This document shows positions 15,185 through 24,044 of a stretch of 64,000 bases of DNA, in pieces (the first letter of the stretch is position 1; every line of letters begins with the position of its first letter). Source of the DNA: Pediococcus acidilactici DSM 20284 (lineage in GTDB: Bacteria; Bacillota; Bacilli; Lactobacillales; Lactobacillaceae); assembly GCF_000146325.1 (NCBI RefSeq), contig NZ_GL397067.1, positions 1,429,628 to 1,493,627 on the forward strand, read 5' to 3'. Below the pieces are notes generated by a model. It made no database searches. It saw nothing but the letters and a program-made list of their open reading frames with translations, and had not been told where the DNA came from. The position numbers and the translations under genes were made by a program.

Positions 15185-16225
15185 ATGTACGTAACGGCAA
15201 TTGTTCCGGCGCACAACGAAGCTGGAAATATTAAACGCGCGGTCCGAGCGCTAAAAAAACAGGTTGATAAAGTAATTGTGGTTTGTGACCGTTGTGATGA
15301 TGATACATACCAACGCGCTCAACAGGCAGGGGCCCGCGCATTTGAAACTGTGCAAAATGAAGGTCGAAAGGCGGGGGCGCTGAACCAAGCGCTAGAGAAT
15401 TACGTAGATTGGCAGCAACCGGACCAGTATTTGTTTATCTGTGATGCAGATACCGTGATTACGGAAGACTGGATTGAACACGCTAAGCGAGTAATTGCCC
15501 AGGGAGATTATGATGCGGTTGGCTCTGTCTTTTACGGAACGGCTAACCGCAATAAGCTGATTGAGTTTTGCCAACAGTTGGAGTGGTATCGCTACGCCAA
15601 TCAAGTTCGCCGTAGTAAGAAAGTTTTCGTCTTAACCGGGACCGCGTCGTTGATCCGAGCAGAAACGCTGCAAAAGGTTCGGCAACAAATTGGGACCTTT
15701 TACCGCGAGGATTCGATTACCGAAGATTTTGCCCTAACGCTAGATTTAAAAGCAGCGGGGGCCAAAATGATTTCGCCATTATCGTGTTATTGCACGACTG
15801 AAATTATGCCGACGTGGCGCTTGCTATATTTACAACGGCGCCGCTGGTATTTAGGGGCACTTCAGCAGGTGACCCGCCGACGTTGGGACAAAATGATGTT
15901 GCCGTATGTTTTTCAGCAGTTGATGTTATTAATTTCGGTGTTCGCTTTTTTAGGATTGATTGTGTTTACCACGTACCTGATGCTCGAAAATTTAATGATT
16001 TTTAGTTTGCTGTGGTTCGTAATTGGCGTAATTTTTGCTACCGAGCGGGTGGTGACCATTTGGGACCAAGATTTCCAGGCCAAATTTTTTGCCCTCATGA
16101 TGCTGCCGGAACTAATGTATAGCTTGTTTTTACAACTGGCTTACTTAGGCGCGCTGCTTCAATTGCTCCAGGGGTCAACGGGGACTTGGAACCACTTAAA
16201 TACTGATCAATCAAAGGAGGCATAA
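15185..16225 (+). CDS. Processive GT2 polysaccharide synthase
   Basis: A 346-residue membrane glycosyltransferase of family GT2, the class that polymerises and exports beta-linked polysaccharides (IcaA/PgaC, hyaluronan synthase). Motifs: the GT-A start AIVPAHNEAGN, DxD as D87-A-D89 in FICDADT, the catalytic TED at 179-181 and Q217-RRRW221 for processive synthases. Three or four membrane helices fill residues 235-330. Unlike IcaA it lacks N-terminal membrane helices. The ATG at 15185 follows GGGGGGAG. The next gene encodes a 54-residue membrane peptide, in the position of IcaD/PgaD. The sugar polymerised cannot be read from sequence. Confidence 0.88.
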   Translation: MYVTAIVPAHNEAGNIKRAVRALKKQVDKVIVVCDRCDDDTYQRAQQAGARAFETVQNEGRKAGALNQALENYVDWQQPDQYLFICDADTVITEDWIEHAKRVIAQGDYDAVGSVFYGTANRNKLIEFCQQLEWYRYANQVRRSKKVFVLTGTASLIRAETLQKVRQQIGTFYREDSITEDFALTLDLKAAGAKMISPLSCYCTTEIMPTWRLLYLQRRRWYLGALQQVTRRRWDKMMLPYVFQQLMLLISVFAFLGLIVFTTYLMLENLMIFSLLWFVIGVIFATERVVTIWDQDFQAKFFALMMLPELMYSLFLQLAYLGALLQLLQGSTGTWNHLNTDQSKEA

Positions 16226-16227
16226 AA

Positions 16228-16392
16228 ATGTATACCAATGTACAAAAAAACGGAATGTTATGGATTGGATTTAGCTGGAACGGCCTGTATCATGGGTTGG
16301 CCATCGTTTCGATATTCTTTGCTATTTTAGCGGTGGGAACCATCCTGCGGAGTATGTGGGCCCGGACGCATTTTGACCCAACTTGGGAATAG
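16228..16392 (+). CDS. 54-residue membrane peptide, possible synthase accessory subunit
   Basis: A small ORF starting at an ATG seven bases after AAAGGAGG and two bases after the GT2 stop. It encodes MYTNVQKNGM, a hydrophobic helix (LYHGLAIVSIFFAILAVGTI) and a short charged tail. Tight coupling to the GT2 synthase suggests an accessory role like the small partner subunits of PNAG or other synthases, perhaps supplying the membrane helix the synthase lacks. No sequence family is recognised. Confidence 0.7.
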   Translation: MYTNVQKNGMLWIGFSWNGLYHGLAIVSIFFAILAVGTILRSMWARTHFDPTWE

Positions 16393-16415
16393 TTAAGTTT
16401 TAAAAGGAGATTAGT

Positions 16416-17531
16416 GTGAGGAAAAGATGGCTACTTGGATTAGTGATCGCAATTATTTATTTTTGGGAAAGCAATCAAACCATTGCGTACTCATCCACTG
16501 ATTGGGGCGACCAATTTATTACTAACGTGAGTTTGGGAGATGCGCAACACAACGACCGTACTAGTTTTGGTTTGTACGACAAGCTGGTTGGAAAATGGGA
16601 ATTTAAAATTCCTGCCAACGTACCGGTCAAGGCGCAAGACCAACTCACTTTTAAAGTACCCCGAAATTTAAGACTGGTTAGCAACGCCCAATTCAATCTG
16701 AAAGACCGGCATGGGCAAGTGATTGGACGGGTAGATGCACAACGTGGGAGCGGTAAAATCACGGTGCGGCTAGCGCGCTACGTTACGCAACATGACGGTG
16801 GCATCTACGGCAACTTTAAATTAGGACTTTTATGGGACTACGACCGGGTCAAACCCGCTTCCACCGTAGCTGTCAGTTGGCCACGTTTACGAACCGAAAA
16901 ATATAAAATTTTACCGCATCGGGGTCCTAATTCCCGAGAAACGGTGTATTCATGGGGGTGGTATGATACTAAGGACCCCCAATTAATTCATTGGCGAGTA
17001 CGCCTTAATTATGCAAAGCAACCGCTCCGGCAAGTAACGTATACGGACTTGATCGGGGTAAACCAGCAGTTAGTCTCGGATTCGATCAAGGTTAAAAAGG
17101 TTAAATTTGATCGGAGCGGTCGCAAGTTTAAGGTGTTGGCAAGTCGATCGCCAAAACGAATTACTCAGTATAGCCAACTACGGTTTGCGGTGGCGCTAGG
17201 CGACTTGAATGGTGCCAACTTGATTGATTTTGAAACGCGGGCAACTAATTCAATGGCCCGGTGTTTTAAACACCAAGCGCAGTTAACCGGGGTCAACCTC
17301 AACGAAAAAAATACCGGTAAGACGCCCGTAAAGCGGGCTTCGGGGACTGGAAGCAGACTAGGAGGAATCCGTGGAGTGAGCTTGCGAGATGACGATGCCC
17401 GCCAGCCCCTTCCGCTGCGGTTAGACACGGTTTTAGCCGGGGATGATCACCAACTAGTAATTAAGTTTGGTTTAGTGACGCTGGGGTTGGTAGCTTGCGT
17501 AGGCTGGTTTGTCTACCGACGTCCACGATAA
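16416..17531 (+). CDS. Cna/SdrG-like collagen-binding-fold adhesin, membrane-anchored without LPXTG
   Basis: A 371-residue exported protein starting at a GTG behind AAAAGGAGA. It has a signal peptide (RKRWLLGLVIAIIYFW), two Ig-like domains resembling the N2-N3 regions of Cna/SdrG adhesins (WEFKIPANVPVKAQDQLTF; WGWYDTKDPQLIHWRVRLN, then DSIKVKKV), a Lys/Arg-rich linker, and a C-terminal helix with a basic tail (GLVTLGLVACVGWFVYRRPR). The tail looks like a sortase-type sorting end, but no LPXTG precedes it, so it is probably membrane-anchored. No B-type repeats are present, making it short for the family. Last gene of the polysaccharide operon. Confidence 0.78.
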   Translation: MRKRWLLGLVIAIIYFWESNQTIAYSSTDWGDQFITNVSLGDAQHNDRTSFGLYDKLVGKWEFKIPANVPVKAQDQLTFKVPRNLRLVSNAQFNLKDRHGQVIGRVDAQRGSGKITVRLARYVTQHDGGIYGNFKLGLLWDYDRVKPASTVAVSWPRLRTEKYKILPHRGPNSRETVYSWGWYDTKDPQLIHWRVRLNYAKQPLRQVTYTDLIGVNQQLVSDSIKVKKVKFDRSGRKFKVLASRSPKRITQYSQLRFAVALGDLNGANLIDFETRATNSMARCFKHQAQLTGVNLNEKNTGKTPVKRASGTGSRLGGIRGVSLRDDDARQPLPLRLDTVLAGDDHQLVIKFGLVTLGLVACVGWFVYRRPR

Positions 17532-17540
17532 TAGAAGTAG

Positions 17541-17589
17541 TTAGCAAAAACCCGCCAGGTTGGCCTTACCAACTTGACGGGTTTGCTAA
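17541..17589 (+). terminator. Terminator of the polysaccharide/adhesin operon
   Basis: TTAGCAAA...CCCG pairs with CGGGTTTGCTAA in a long stem, ten bases after the adhesin stop; the T tract is weak. Confidence 0.7.
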
Positions 17590-17618
17590 TCTAATTAAAA
17601 GGGAGGAATTCTATCCGG

Positions 17619-17804
17619 CTACTTTTTAGGAACAGCGGACTGTTTCTTTGAGATTTGGGTGAAGGCGACCACGCACATCAACGCTTGAAAACCAAAGGTC
17701 CAAACGTTACGACCGAAGAGGGCAGGAACCGTAGATGCGGCGACCACTACCATGGCCCAAGCAATGATTCTGGACATTTTAGTTTGATGCTCTGGTTTTA
17801 TCAT
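17619..17804 (-). CDS. Small two-helix membrane protein linked to the galactitol-type PTS
   Basis: A 61-residue protein with two predicted membrane helices (IIAWAMVVVAASTVPALFG and VWTFGFQALMCVVAF) and a basic C-terminus. The start has AAAGGAA upstream and lies 25 bp after the IIC stop on the same strand, so it is the last gene of the PTS operon. I do not recognise the family. A role as a small helper of the IIC permease is possible but only inferred from position. Confidence 0.65.
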   Translation of the reverse strand: MIKPEHQTKMSRIIAWAMVVVAASTVPALFGRNVWTFGFQALMCVVAFTQISKKQSAVPKK

Positions 17805-17829
17805 AATGCAGGTTCCTTTCGGTTAAAAA

Positions 17830-19245
17830 TTATTTTGCGTTAGCAGCTTTTTCAGCAGCGTAAGCAGCGTTGCGTTTCTTCATTTGTTTTGCGTACCACC
17901 AGAAGAGGAGGACGTAAGCAGCGAGTGCTAACAACGCATAAATCATGAAGGTGATTTCACCAGTCGAAGCTTTACCAACTAAGTAAGCTAAGAATTGTTC
18001 GATTGGTCCTTCCTTGGTTGATTCAGCAATCTTAGTACCAGCGCTCAAGCCTGCTGGGAAAGCCCCAACTTGTTTAGCAACGTTAGTAATGAATGGAGCA
18101 CTTAAAGTACCTGCCCAAAGGAAGATTGGCATTTCAATGGCCCCGATGACGATCATCCGAATAATCTTACCGCGGGTAACCACCAACAGTGCGGGAGTAA
18201 CCCCCATTGCGATGATCCCACCGAGTGGAAGGATGTGGTTGCCAGGCAATACTAAGGCTTCAAGCAACATCACTGGCGCTAAAACGTTAGCAGCTGCCCA
18301 AATTTCAGCACGGCCTGCGATAAATGGCCAGTCCAAACCAATGTTCAACTTCCGTCCGTGAAGGTGCTTGTTAGCTAAGTCAGTAACCCCTTGGGAGAGT
18401 GGTTCAACAGCAGCGATGAACCAAGAGCCAATTTGGGAGAATAACTGCAAGCAGACCCCGCCGGTAAAGGCTAAAGTTAAAATTTCTTTTGGATCTTGCC
18501 GAGCAACTAAACCGATGAAGACCCCCAGATAGCAACCAATGGCAAAGTGGCTGCCCCAGAATCCAATCCGTTTGTTTAATTCAGCAGAGTCAAAGTCGTA
18601 CTTATCTAACCATGGGAAAATTTTGTCAAAAATCTTGTCGAACAGCATGATTATCGGGTTCATCATGTAGTTTAAATGGGTAGTAGTCATTGGGTTATCA
18701 TCTGGCGCGTTTAATAAATCGTTAAACGTGGGCTTCATTAAGTCGGAGTTGATAATCTTTAGAATACCGATAATTAAAATCAAAATAATTGCAATTAATA
18801 AATTGGCACCAAAGTACATCGCCATCAATGCCGTAAATGAAATGTGCCAGATGTCAAACACGTCGACGTCCAAAGTGTTGGTCCATTTCAAAGCTAACAT
18901 AATCAAGTTCAAAATCACCATCAAAAGCAAGAAGAACAGGGTGTATGGCGAGCCCCAGGTGATGGTAGCCAATGGAGCCCAACCAACGTCGGTAACCGAC
19001 AGATTAATCCCTGTCGACTTAACAAAAGCGGCCAAAGGAGCTTGGTAAGCGGTGGTTAAAATATTAATAATGGCACTAATCCCGGTTAAAGCAATCGCGA
19101 GCTTAATACCGCCTTCCAAGGCTTTGGAAAACTTAACGCCTAATGCCCAAGCCAATAAAGTTAAAACAATCAGCATGATTGGGGCAGCCCCCAAGTCAAT
19201 GATTGGCTTGAAAATCAGGTTGGCAAAATGAATGATTCCATTCAT
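17830..19245 (-). CDS. gatC: PTS galactitol-family IIC permease
   Basis: A 471-residue integral membrane IIC of the GAT family: many hydrophobic helices plus the family loop IGFWGSHFAIG and GGVCLQLFSQIGSWF. It forms the sugar channel with the IIA and IIB encoded upstream. The ATG follows AAAGGAGTGAG. Since the neighbouring catabolic genes are lacA, lacB and lacD rather than a galactitol-phosphate dehydrogenase, the likely substrate is galactose, delivered as galactose 6-phosphate. It lies 184 bp from the IIB gene, and that gap contains strong hairpins. Confidence 0.9.
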   Translation of the reverse strand: MNGIIHFANLIFKPIIDLGAAPIMLIVLTLLAWALGVKFSKALEGGIKLAIALTGISAIINILTTAYQAPLAAFVKSTGINLSVTDVGWAPLATITWGSPYTLFFLLLMVILNLIMLALKWTNTLDVDVFDIWHISFTALMAMYFGANLLIAIILILIIGILKIINSDLMKPTFNDLLNAPDDNPMTTTHLNYMMNPIIMLFDKIFDKIFPWLDKYDFDSAELNKRIGFWGSHFAIGCYLGVFIGLVARQDPKEILTLAFTGGVCLQLFSQIGSWFIAAVEPLSQGVTDLANKHLHGRKLNIGLDWPFIAGRAEIWAAANVLAPVMLLEALVLPGNHILPLGGIIAMGVTPALLVVTRGKIIRMIVIGAIEMPIFLWAGTLSAPFITNVAKQVGAFPAGLSAGTKIAESTKEGPIEQFLAYLVGKASTGEITFMIYALLALAAYVLLFWWYAKQMKKRNAAYAAEKAANAK

Positions 19246-19338
19246 ATAATCTCACTCCTTTATTTAGTTGTAGTTATGATTTGTAAAATTGAAACCAGAT
19301 TGATTAATGACCGCTTAAAATGAGCAGCCATGGGGAAC

Positions 19339-19414
19339 GCCATCTAAATCAATGAAGGCGCTTACTTGGATGGCATGAAAGAAGGGGAATCCGAGCCAAT
19401 TGGGGATTCCCCTT
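19339..19414 (-). other. Intercistronic stem-loops between IIB and IIC
   Basis: AAGGGGAATCC (19382-19392) pairs perfectly with GGATTCCCCTT (19404-19414), and GCCATC (19339-19344) pairs with GATGGC (19369-19374). They lie inside the operon, so they are likely mRNA processing, stability or attenuation structures that set different IIB and IIC levels. Confidence 0.6.
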
Positions 19415-19429
19415 TGTTTAAGTAATTAA

Positions 19430-19732
19430 TTAGCCTTGGATTTTCTTGATTTCTGCTTCGATTTGGTCGTAAACAGGTTTAGCCATTGCAGGCATCCGAT
19501 AAAGAATTGCCCCAGCATCGATTTCAGGAATATCAATGTCAAAACCAAGGTCCGGATGGTTGATTGGTAAGAAAATTTGAACGCCTTCCATCTTTTCAGG
19601 AGTAACGTCTTTGATCATTTCTGCGTCAACAGAAACGTCGTAACCACGGTTTTTCATTTCTTCTTCGACCGCATCCTTAATTTGATGACTTGAATTAACA
19701 CCAGCACCACAAGCAGTTAACATTTTAATCAT
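19430..19732 (-). CDS. gatB: PTS galactitol-family IIB
   Basis: A 100-residue cytosolic phosphocarrier with the phosphocysteine loop at the N-terminus (MLTACGAGVNSS, C8). The ATG at 19732 is preferred because GGAGG lies nine bases upstream; the ATG at 19747 overlaps that site. It receives phosphate from the IIA gene product encoded 28 bp upstream and hands it to the sugar in IIC. Confidence 0.92.
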   Translation of the reverse strand: MIKMLTACGAGVNSSHQIKDAVEEEMKNRGYDVSVDAEMIKDVTPEKMEGVQIFLPINHPDLGFDIDIPEIDAGAILYRMPAMAKPVYDQIEAEIKKIQG

Positions 19733-19760
19733 AATAAATACCTCCACATAAGTAATTTAA

Positions 19761-20258
19761 TTATTTTTCATCAAAGTTAGTTGACAAGAAATCAAAGATC
19801 TCTTCCGGGGAATCACTTGCAAACAGGTGTTGCAAGCTATCCCACGGGGTGTGAGTCAAAAACTCCATGATTTCAGCAAGTACGTTAGCTTGACCTTCCG
19901 GGTCGTTATTCAAAATCATGAATAAAAAGCGGACGGTCATGGTTTGCGTGGGATTGATCATGTTATGAAACTCGACGGGATGTGCGAGCTTTACGGGAAC
20001 AATCCGGCGCTTATAAACAAAGTTGGCTTCCGTATGAGGAATGGCGACGTTTGGATATTGGGATCCCACCACCGATAAATCCATGCCCGTCGGATAAGCA
20101 TCTTCTCTGCTATTCAGATTGTCGAGAAAGTTATCCTTAACGTACCCCTTTGCAACTAAGTCGTCGGCGACTTCCTTGAAAACGGCCTGTCTGGTTGTAC
20201 CTGAACTAACATAGACAATCTTTGGATCAAATAGAGACTCGATTGCTGTTTCGCTCAT
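19761..20258 (-). CDS. gatA: PTS galactitol/fructose-family IIA
   Basis: A 165-residue cytosolic IIA of the fructose/mannitol/GAT superfamily with the phosphohistidine H75 in VAIPHTEA. The start ATG at 20258 follows AGAGGTGAT; a longer frame from 20288 is not needed. First gene of a four-gene minus-strand operon, driven by a strong promoter overlapped by a cre site and divergent from lacR. Confidence 0.92.
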   Translation of the reverse strand: MSETAIESLFDPKIVYVSSGTTRQAVFKEVADDLVAKGYVKDNFLDNLNSREDAYPTGMDLSVVGSQYPNVAIPHTEANFVYKRRIVPVKLAHPVEFHNMINPTQTMTVRFLFMILNNDPEGQANVLAEIMEFLTHTPWDSLQHLFASDSPEEIFDFLSTNFDEK

Positions 20259-20299
20259 ATACAGATCACCTCTTTCAAACATTGGCAAGGTAAAGTTTA

Positions 20300-20463
20300 T
20301 TTATGTTTGCCTTTGTTTATTTTTGATTACAGCTTCATTCTAATTAAGCGCTTTCATATTGTCAACCAGTTTTTTTGGTTAGGCTTGGATTAATTAAAGC
20401 GTTGACATTCGGGAGTGCAAATATTATTCTTAGTTTGTAACACAAATGAACAAAAACAAACAT
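20300..20463. promoter_or_regulatory. Divergent gat/lacR control region with likely LacR sites
   Basis: For lacR, TTGACA (20402-20407) and TATTCT (20425-20430) have a 17-base spacer. TGTTTGCCTTTGTTT (20304-20318) and, on the opposite strand, a TGTTTGTTTTTGTT-type run (about 20446-20461) resemble DeoR-family direct-repeat operators on both sides of the two promoters. Confidence 0.6.
20337..20365 (-). promoter_or_regulatory. gat operon promoter with overlapping cre site
   Basis: On the minus strand TTGACA (20360-20365) and TAGAAT (20337-20342) have a 17-base spacer. Within the spacer, TGAAAGCGCTTAA (20344-20356, read on the minus strand) is a near-consensus cre. CcpA binding would therefore directly block this promoter. 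Confidence 0.8.
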
Positions 20464-20489
20464 TTAAAAAGCAAAAAGGAGGGGTGCGA

Positions 20490-21257
20490 GTGCTAAAAAA
20501 TGAACGAATGATGGAAATTTTAAACGCAGTTAATAGTAAAGGAACGATCACGGTTAACGATTTGGTCGATAAGCTGTCAGTTTCGTCAATGACTATTCGG
20601 CGGGACCTTGACGAACTCGAGAAGCAGGAAAAAATTGTGCGAGTTTTTGGCGGGGCTCAAAGCGTTAACTTAGTGTCGCAAACCGAACCCTCATATATTC
20701 AAAAACGTAAAATTCATTTAGCTGAAAAAAATGAAATCGCTAAAGCAGTGGCAAGTATGATTAAACCTAACGAAACTGTTTTTCTTGGCCCGGGGTCGAC
20801 GAATGAATTGGTTTCTAAGTATTTGGAAATCGATGATTTACGAATCGTGACCAACAGTTTACCAGTTTTTCAACGCTTTTCAGATGAGCACGACTTTGAC
20901 CTTTGCTTAGTTGGCGGAACCTACCGACGTCGGAGCGGTGCGTTTGTGGGAAGTTTAGCGGAAGAATTTTTACGCAACATTAAAATGCATAAGGCATTTG
21001 TGGGGGTTAACGGAATCTCTAATACGAGCGTGATGAACGCCGATACTGATGAAGGCGCGTCGCAACGGGTTGCTTTGGAGCAATCGCAGAATAAGTATAT
21101 TGTGGCTGACCACCATAAGTTAGATCACGACGATTTCTATAATTTCTATGATTTAAGTAATGTTAACGGTTTGATTACCGATGCGGGCGTTAAACCAGCA
21201 ATCTTACGACGTTACCAGCAAATTACCACCGTCCACGTTGCTAAAAAGATTGAATAA
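20490..21257 (+). CDS. lacR: DeoR-family repressor of the tagatose 6-phosphate pathway
   Basis: A 255-residue DeoR-type repressor. The N-terminal winged HTH ([20 protein letters not shown]) is followed by the DeoR sugar-phosphate sensor domain ([45 protein letters not shown]). The GTG at 20490 follows AAAGGAGG by seven bases; earlier in-frame starts lie in the operator region. It precedes lacA and should respond to tagatose 6-phosphate, as LacR does in lactococci and streptococci. Likely targets are its own operon and the divergent gat operon. Confidence 0.9.
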   Translation: MLKNERMMEILNAVNSKGTITVNDLVDKLSVSSMTIRRDLDELEKQEKIVRVFGGAQSVNLVSQTEPSYIQKRKIHLAEKNEIAKAVASMIKPNETVFLGPGSTNELVSKYLEIDDLRIVTNSLPVFQRFSDEHDFDLCLVGGTYRRRSGAFVGSLAEEFLRNIKMHKAFVGVNGISNTSVMNADTDEGASQRVALEQSQNKYIVADHHKLDHDDFYNFYDLSNVNGLITDAGVKPAILRRYQQITTVHVAKKIE

Positions 21258-21274
21258 GAAAAGGAGCAGTGAGC

Positions 21275-21703
21275 ATGAAAGTTGTAGTAGGTGCAGATAA
21301 AGCAGGTTTTGACTTGAAGGAAAAGGTAAAAACTTACCTTAAAGGACATGATTACGAGGTGGTGGACGTTAGTGAAACTCCCCAAGCGGACTTCGTAGAC
21401 TCTTCCTTAGCCGTTACGGATAAGGTTTTGAACGACAAAATTGAAAAGGCTATCATGTTTGACGAATACGGGGTTGGTTCAGCAATGGCAAGCAACAAGG
21501 TCAAGGGTATGGTCACGGCTAACGTAGTCGAAGAAAATACCGCCCACATGACCGCCATGCATAACGGTGCTAAGGCCATTGCCATCGGTGCCGGTGTCGT
21601 TGGTGAAAAATTGGCTTACAACATTGTGCAATATTACCTAGATACTGAGTATGCGGGGGGTCGTCACCAAATCCGCTTAGACATGCTTAACAAAATGATT
21701 TAA
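21275..21703 (+). CDS. lacA: Galactose 6-phosphate isomerase subunit LacA
   Basis: A 142-residue RpiB/LacAB-fold protein. With LacB it isomerises galactose 6-phosphate to tagatose 6-phosphate in the cytosol. LacA features include [33 protein letters not shown] and the C-terminal [11 protein letters not shown]. The ATG at 21275 follows AAGGAGCAG. It lacks the catalytic Cys region that LacB carries ([11 protein letters not shown]), as expected for the A subunit. lacB follows after 18 bp. Confidence 0.95.
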   Translation: MKVVVGADKAGFDLKEKVKTYLKGHDYEVVDVSETPQADFVDSSLAVTDKVLNDKIEKAIMFDEYGVGSAMASNKVKGMVTANVVEENTAHMTAMHNGAKAIAIGAGVVGEKLAYNIVQYYLDTEYAGGRHQIRLDMLNKMI

Positions 21704-21721
21704 TGAGGGAGGAAGCATAGA

Positions 21722-22240
21722 ATGATTATTTCAATTGGAAACGACCATATCGTTACAGACGTAAAAATTCAATTATCAAATTTCTTGAAATCCTTAGGTC
21801 ACGAAGTAATTGACGAAGGAACTTACGACACCACCCGGACCCACTACCCAATTTACGGAAAACGGGTTGCTGAAGACGTGGCGGATGGCCGTGCAGACCT
21901 TGGTGTGGTCCTGTGTGGAACCGGAATCGGGATCAGCACCGCGGCAGATAAGAACGAAGGCGTCCGGGCTGCGCTAGTTTCTAACCTAGTTGCCGCACGT
22001 TACGCTAAGGAAGAACTTAACGCTAACGTAATTGGTTTTGGTGGTGCGACCGTTGGTGAACACCTCTGCGAAGACATTATTAAGGTGTTCTTGGATTCAG
22101 AATACAAGGAAACCGAAGAAAATAAGAAGTTGATCGACAAGATTGATCACATTGCTACACCAAACCCAGATCAAAAGGATAATCCACACTTCTTCGACGA
22201 AGAAAACGAAAAGTGGGCTGAAGGATTTTACCACGATTAA
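21722..22240 (+). CDS. lacB: Galactose 6-phosphate isomerase subunit LacB
   Basis: A 172-residue RpiB-fold subunit carrying the catalytic loop ([14 protein letters not shown], with Cys) and the expected C-terminal region [19 protein letters not shown]. It forms the heteromeric isomerase with LacA. The ATG follows GAGGGAGG. Length matches LacB of streptococci. Confidence 0.95.
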   Translation: MIISIGNDHIVTDVKIQLSNFLKSLGHEVIDEGTYDTTRTHYPIYGKRVAEDVADGRADLGVVLCGTGIGISTAADKNEGVRAALVSNLVAARYAKEELNANVIGFGGATVGEHLCEDIIKVFLDSEYKETEENKKLIDKIDHIATPNPDQKDNPHFFDEENEKWAEGFYHD

Positions 22241-22344
22241 TTAGGCCGATTATCAATTTGTGCAATTTTTTGTTAAAATTGTAAGCGGTACCTGAAAGGG
22301 CATTCAAAAATATTTTTTTAAACGAAAAGGGGAAGTTGGACACT

Positions 22345-23340
22345 ATGAAAACATTGACAGAAGGAAAATTACGGGGATTGAAGGCTTTATCAGATGAAAA
22401 CGGCGTAATCAGCGCTTTGGCAATCGACCAACGCGGTTCGTTGAAAAAGATGATTAGCGCGGCAAGCGGACACGAAGCTAGCCAAAAGGAAATTGAAGAC
22501 TTTAAGGTAGCAATTTCTTCCGAATTGACTCCATACGCAAGCGGAATTTTGCTTGACCCAGAATACGGCATTCCCGCAGCACGGGTTCGTGATGAAAACG
22601 CTGGCCTATTAACGGCTTATGAAAAAACTGGTTATGACGCAACTGAACCGGGCCGTTTCCCAGACATCCTTGATCAATGGTCAGTACGTAAACTTAAGGA
22701 ATTAGGTGCGGACGCTATCAAATTCTTGTTGTATTACGATGTTGACGAAGGTGAAGAAATCAATGAACGCAAGCACGCCTTCATTCAACGGCTCGGCGAC
22801 GAATGTAAGGCTGAAGACATTCCGTTCTTCTTGGAACTAGTTTCGTACGATGCTAACAATGATGACGTAAAAGGTAAGGAATACGCTAAGATTAAACCGC
22901 ACAAGGTTATCGAAATGACTAAGGAATTTTCTAAACCCGAATACGGCGTCGACGTTTTGAAACTGGAAGTACCAGTTAACCAAGCTTACGTAGAAGGTTT
23001 TGCGGAAAACGACGCAGACGTAATTTACAGCAAGGAAGAAGCTGCGAAGTACTACAAGGATCAAAGCGACGCTACCGACTTACCATTCATCTTCTTGAGT
23101 GCTGGGGTTTCTGCAGAATTGTTCCAAGAAGAACTCCAATTTGCGCACGAAGCAGGTTCAAAATTCAATGGAGTACTTTGTGGCCGGGCAACTTGGCGCG
23201 GTGCAATTGAACCATTTGCTGGTGAAAGCGAAGAAGTTGGTCGCAAGTGGCTTCAAACCCAAGGTAAGAAGAACATTGAAGACTTGAACAAGGTTTTGGC
23301 AAAGAGTGCGACCCCTTGGTTTGAAAAGGTACAAAAATAA
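22345..23340 (+). CDS. lacD: Tagatose 1,6-bisphosphate aldolase
   Basis: A 331-residue class I aldolase of the LacD family that splits tagatose 1,6-bisphosphate into DHAP and glyceraldehyde 3-phosphate. Family sequences seen are SALAIDQRGSLKKMI, GILLDPEYGIPA, the Schiff-base Lys region LKLEVPV and FLSAGVSAELF. The ATG at 22345 follows AAAAGGGGAAG; a TTG nine bases earlier is possible. The usual lacC kinase gene between lacB and lacD is absent. Confidence 0.95.
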   Translation: MKTLTEGKLRGLKALSDENGVISALAIDQRGSLKKMISAASGHEASQKEIEDFKVAISSELTPYASGILLDPEYGIPAARVRDENAGLLTAYEKTGYDATEPGRFPDILDQWSVRKLKELGADAIKFLLYYDVDEGEEINERKHAFIQRLGDECKAEDIPFFLELVSYDANNDDVKGKEYAKIKPHKVIEMTKEFSKPEYGVDVLKLEVPVNQAYVEGFAENDADVIYSKEEAAKYYKDQSDATDLPFIFLSAGVSAELFQEELQFAHEAGSKFNGVLCGRATWRGAIEPFAGESEEVGRKWLQTQGKKNIEDLNKVLAKSATPWFEKVQK

Positions 23341-23358
23341 TTTGTAAGGGCCCAGAAG

Positions 23359-24030
23359 ATGACGAACTATGAAAAAATCCAAAAGGCGAACCCTCAGTTA
23401 ACGATATATCAGGTGGGTGACGAACAATTTCGGGATTACGGTGTCGTATATAAACAATTTGATTTAACGGAAATTAACGATTACATGGCTAGAATGGCGG
23501 TCACCGCTGCAAACCAGTACGTACCGAAAAATCCTGCAATTGAACAAATGAGCGTGATCCATGAAATCAGCAGGGATGTATTTGGCGGAATGGCGCTTTC
23601 AGCAGGCCAGTGTGTGGGCCACTGTGATGCCTTTTCAGCCATTGAATTTCACCAAGGTAGCGAAGTGAATATCACCTTTAGCGACGTGATTATGGTGTTA
23701 GGGAAGCGACGTGATTTACGAAATTACGAATTCCACGCCGTTGACGACGCGCAAATTTTCTACATTCCGCAAGGGACCGTCTTTGAAATGTTTAGTGACA
23801 CATTGCATTATAGCCCCATTGAGGTTACGTTAGCGGGATTTAAAGCGGTGGTGGTTGTATTGAATGGTACGAATGAATCTCTCCCAAGTTCATTTAAAAC
23901 CCATAACCCCATGCTAGTGAAGAAAAATAAATTCCAGTTGGCGCACGCGACGCGGACTGATAAGGTCAAAGCCGGAATCTTGCCGGGGGTTAAGGGGCCA
24001 TTGGTTCAGGTTCGTCCGATTCAAGATTAG
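23359..24030 (+). CDS. DUF4867-like cupin-fold protein of the tagatose locus
   Basis: A 223-residue cytosolic protein that begins 18 bp after lacD and looks like the DUF4867 family often found beside tagatose-pathway genes. It has a central cupin-like beta region (EFHQGSEVNITFSDVIMVLGKR...YIPQGTVFEM) and several His and Glu residues (VGHCDAFSAIEFH) that could bind a metal. A sugar-phosphate mutarotase or isomerase role is conceivable but unproven. Family assignment is from memory of sequence pattern and context. Confidence 0.65.
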   Translation: MTNYEKIQKANPQLTIYQVGDEQFRDYGVVYKQFDLTEINDYMARMAVTAANQYVPKNPAIEQMSVIHEISRDVFGGMALSAGQCVGHCDAFSAIEFHQGSEVNITFSDVIMVLGKRRDLRNYEFHAVDDAQIFYIPQGTVFEMFSDTLHYSPIEVTLAGFKAVVVVLNGTNESLPSSFKTHNPMLVKKNKFQLAHATRTDKVKAGILPGVKGPLVQVRPIQD

Positions 24031-24044
24031 AGGAGGCCATTAAA

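Noticed and set aside
17400-17460. LPLRLDT near the adhesin C-terminus as a sortase motif
   Set aside because: It does not match LPXTG or known variants closely; only the membrane helix and basic tail are convincing.
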